Shown one piece after another: positions 62,919 through 64,000 of a stretch of 64,000 bases of DNA. Both the position numbers and the translations under genes were made by a program. The stretch is from Curtobacterium poinsettiae. GTDB taxonomy: Bacteria; Actinomycetota; Actinomycetes; Actinomycetales; Microbacteriaceae. Below the pieces are notes generated by a model that saw only the letters and a list, made by a program, of their open reading frames with translations, was not told the DNA's origin and searched no databases. How positions within the stretch are numbered: position 1 is the stretch's first letter; every line of letters begins with the position of its first letter. The stretch spans positions 1,364,001 to 1,428,000 of the forward strand of contig NZ_CP106879.1 of NCBI RefSeq assembly GCF_025677645.1, given 5' to 3'.

Positions 62919-63530
62919 TCAGGACGCCAGGAACGCGGCCCAGCGTTCTCCGCCGGAGGCGACGTTGCCCGACCCGTCCAGGCGAGCGGCCGCGGACGAC
63001 GGCTTGCGGTCAGTCTGCTCGTGGATCAGCCCGTCGAAGGTCGCCGAGAAGTCCAGGCGGGGCAGCGCGGCCGTGACGGCCCGCAGGTCGTCCGCCGACC
63101 ACCTTTCGAAGCCCACACCGGAGACGTCGAGCGAGGTCGCGACCTCGAGCAGGTGCCCCTCGGCGTCGAGCTCCGGGTCGACGGACCGCCACATGTGCCG
63201 CTCGATGATCTCCCCGACCCGACGGGCTCGCACGGCGTCCCACCCGGCTCCGAGCGCGAAGACCGAACCGACCGCGCCGCCGGCGTCCTCGAAAGGCACC
63301 CGGTGTGCGTCGAACGACGGGGTCACGCCGAGGTCGTGGAGCATCGTCGCGACGAAGAGCAGCTCGGGATCGGGTTCGAGGTCGACCGTCGGGGCGAGCA
63401 GGACCGCCCACGCCCACGACCTTCGGCAGTGGTTGACGAGAGCCGGTGACGACCACGCCCGCACGACGTCCAGGGCGCGCGCAGCGACGGGCGAGGGCGG
63501 GGTGAGCAGGGCTGCGACGTCGACCGACAT
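62919..63530 (-). CDS. HD-domain phosphohydrolase
   Basis: A 203-aa HD superfamily protein. First His in LVNHCRRSWAW (H34), the HD doublet in FVATMLHDLGVTP (H65-D66) and a later His in IIERHMWRSVDPELDAEGH. Similar to small cytosolic HD proteins (cyanamide hydratase-like or nucleotide phosphohydrolases); substrate not known. ATG 63530 follows TACTGT on the minus strand by 6 nt, matching the leaderless pattern. Divergent from the cohesin-type gene. Confidence 0.82.
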   Translation of the reverse strand: MSVDVAALLTPPSPVAARALDVVRAWSSPALVNHCRRSWAWAVLLAPTVDLEPDPELLFVATMLHDLGVTPSFDAHRVPFEDAGGAVGSVFALGAGWDAVRARRVGEIIERHMWRSVDPELDAEGHLLEVATSLDVSGVGFERWSADDLRAVTAALPRLDFSATFDGLIHEQTDRKPSSAAARLDGSGNVASGGERWAAFLAS

Positions 63531-63559
63531 GGCACGACAGTAGCGGCAGGAACGAGCCG

Positions 63560-63617
63560 TAACGGGGCGGAAACGTCCGGGCCAGAACCGGAAACAGCGC
63601 CCCGTTAGCTTTCGGTT
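63560..63617 (+). promoter_or_regulatory. Inverted repeat and possible ECF-type promoter
   Basis: TAACGGGGC (63560-63568) and GCCCCGTTA (63599-63607) form a 9-bp inverted repeat. GGAAAC (63590-63595) with CGGTT 17 bp later (63613-63617) resembles the GGAAC-N17-CGTT promoters of ECF sigma factors. Confidence 0.35.
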
Positions 63618-63668
63618 CACTGAGTACCCGCTCAGCACCCCTCCACCCCACCCGAAGGAACTGCGCCC

Positions 63669-64000
63669 ATGCAGCACCGACCACGGCTGCGCTCCCGCGC
63701 GACGATCGTCTCCTCGACGCTCGTCGCTGCCGGGGCGTTCGGCCTCGCCGTCCTGACGGCCGCTCCGGCCCAGGCGGCACCCACCGCGACCACCGCCACC
63801 ATCGACGCCCCGGCCACCGTGACCGTCGGCACGGCGTTCGACGTCGACGTGACGATCCCCGACACCGCCGACGTCTACGCGTACGAGATCACGCTCGAGG
63901 CTGACTCGGTGCAGTACCGGGCCGACAGCGTCACCGGCCCGGACGGGGGCTTCGACAGTGTCGAGCAGGACGGCGACGCCCTGACGATCGTGCACACCCG
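63669..64000 (+). CDS. Secreted cohesin-domain-like protein (3'-partial)
   Basis: Open to the right edge (110 codons visible). Twin-Arg-free signal peptide: basic MQHRPRLRSRATI, a hydrophobic stretch VAAGAFGLAVLTA and a cleavage site at APAQA-AP (about 38). The mature start TATTATIDAPATVTVGTAFD and VDVTIPDTADVYAYEITLEAD has the beta-strand pattern of cohesin/dockerin-type or CARDB-like extracellular domains. ATG 63669 has AAGGAA 9 nt upstream. Rest of the protein and any wall anchor lie beyond the window. Confidence 0.75.
   Translation, partial: MQHRPRLRSRATIVSSTLVAAGAFGLAVLTAAPAQAAPTATTATIDAPATVTVGTAFDVDVTIPDTADVYAYEITLEADSVQYRADSVTGPDGGFDSVEQDGDALTIVHT

Overview
The window looks like chromosome of a high-GC actinobacterium, most likely family Microbacteriaceae (Curtobacterium-like is my best guess, from memory of gene order and protein style). 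The signs are: about 70% or more GC over most of its length; many GTG starts; actinobacterial family proteins (DUF501, DUF4307, DUF4245, a DUF6264-like protein); a mycothiol S-conjugate amidase; and a C-terminal LAxTG sorting motif. Several gene runs follow the order I know from Mycobacterium tuberculosis Rv1020-Rv1110: mfd/mazG/eno/ftsB/DUF501, then greA/DUF4307/mca/small membrane protein/hemolysin III/isoprenyl transferase, then phoH2/fumC/glpX/DUF4245/xseB/xseA/ispH.

Layout. 1-1192: end of a sortase-anchored surface protein. 1279-12993: core genes mfd, nhaA, mazG, hisS, eno, ftsB, DUF501 and a type II NADH dehydrogenase. 13065-13204: a short-variable-arm tRNA with a Leu-type UAA anticodon, plus a duplicate of its 3' half. 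13238-24623: membrane and metabolic genes (ThrE-type exporter, acyl-CoA synthetase, a large Ig-like/multi-TM protein, lemA-htpX, an AlkZ-like glycosylase, an AI-2E transporter, ilvA). 24756-43341: the mycobacteria-like housekeeping block and central carbon genes (fumC, fbaA, glpX), with a carbonic anhydrase, M18 peptidase and rmuC. 43532-54009: a nine-gene myo-inositol catabolic operon. 54216-56826: a second oxidoreductase, a tautomerase and a GntR/UTRA regulator. 56932-59344: an exonuclease, a small hydrolase and ychF. 59330 to about 61615: a short lower-GC foreign segment joined to the 3' end of ychF, with frameshifted genes, ending inside a HEPN-like gene next to an XRE-nucleotidyltransferase antitoxin. 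61795-64000: native high-GC genes, ending in a truncated secreted cohesin-type protein.

How the genes work together. The inositol cluster encodes a complete route: IolG oxidises inositol, IolE dehydrates, IolD hydrolyses, IolB isomerises, IolC phosphorylates, a class I aldolase-fold protein cleaves, and IolA makes acetyl-CoA. It also carries an IolH/IolI-like isomerase and an unexpected transaldolase-like enzyme. The same palindrome core, TGTCRTGACA, sits over the -35 of iolC and in front of the GntR gene, which points to one local regulon. No inositol transporter is visible in the window.

Three features run across the whole window. At least 17 genes have a TANNNT-like -10 hexamer only 6-9 nt before the start codon, which implies leaderless mRNAs. 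A family of GGAGGCC...GGCCTCC hairpins sits mostly between convergent genes. A second, longer palindromic repeat family with GAGTGGTCAC arms occurs in four intergenic gaps.
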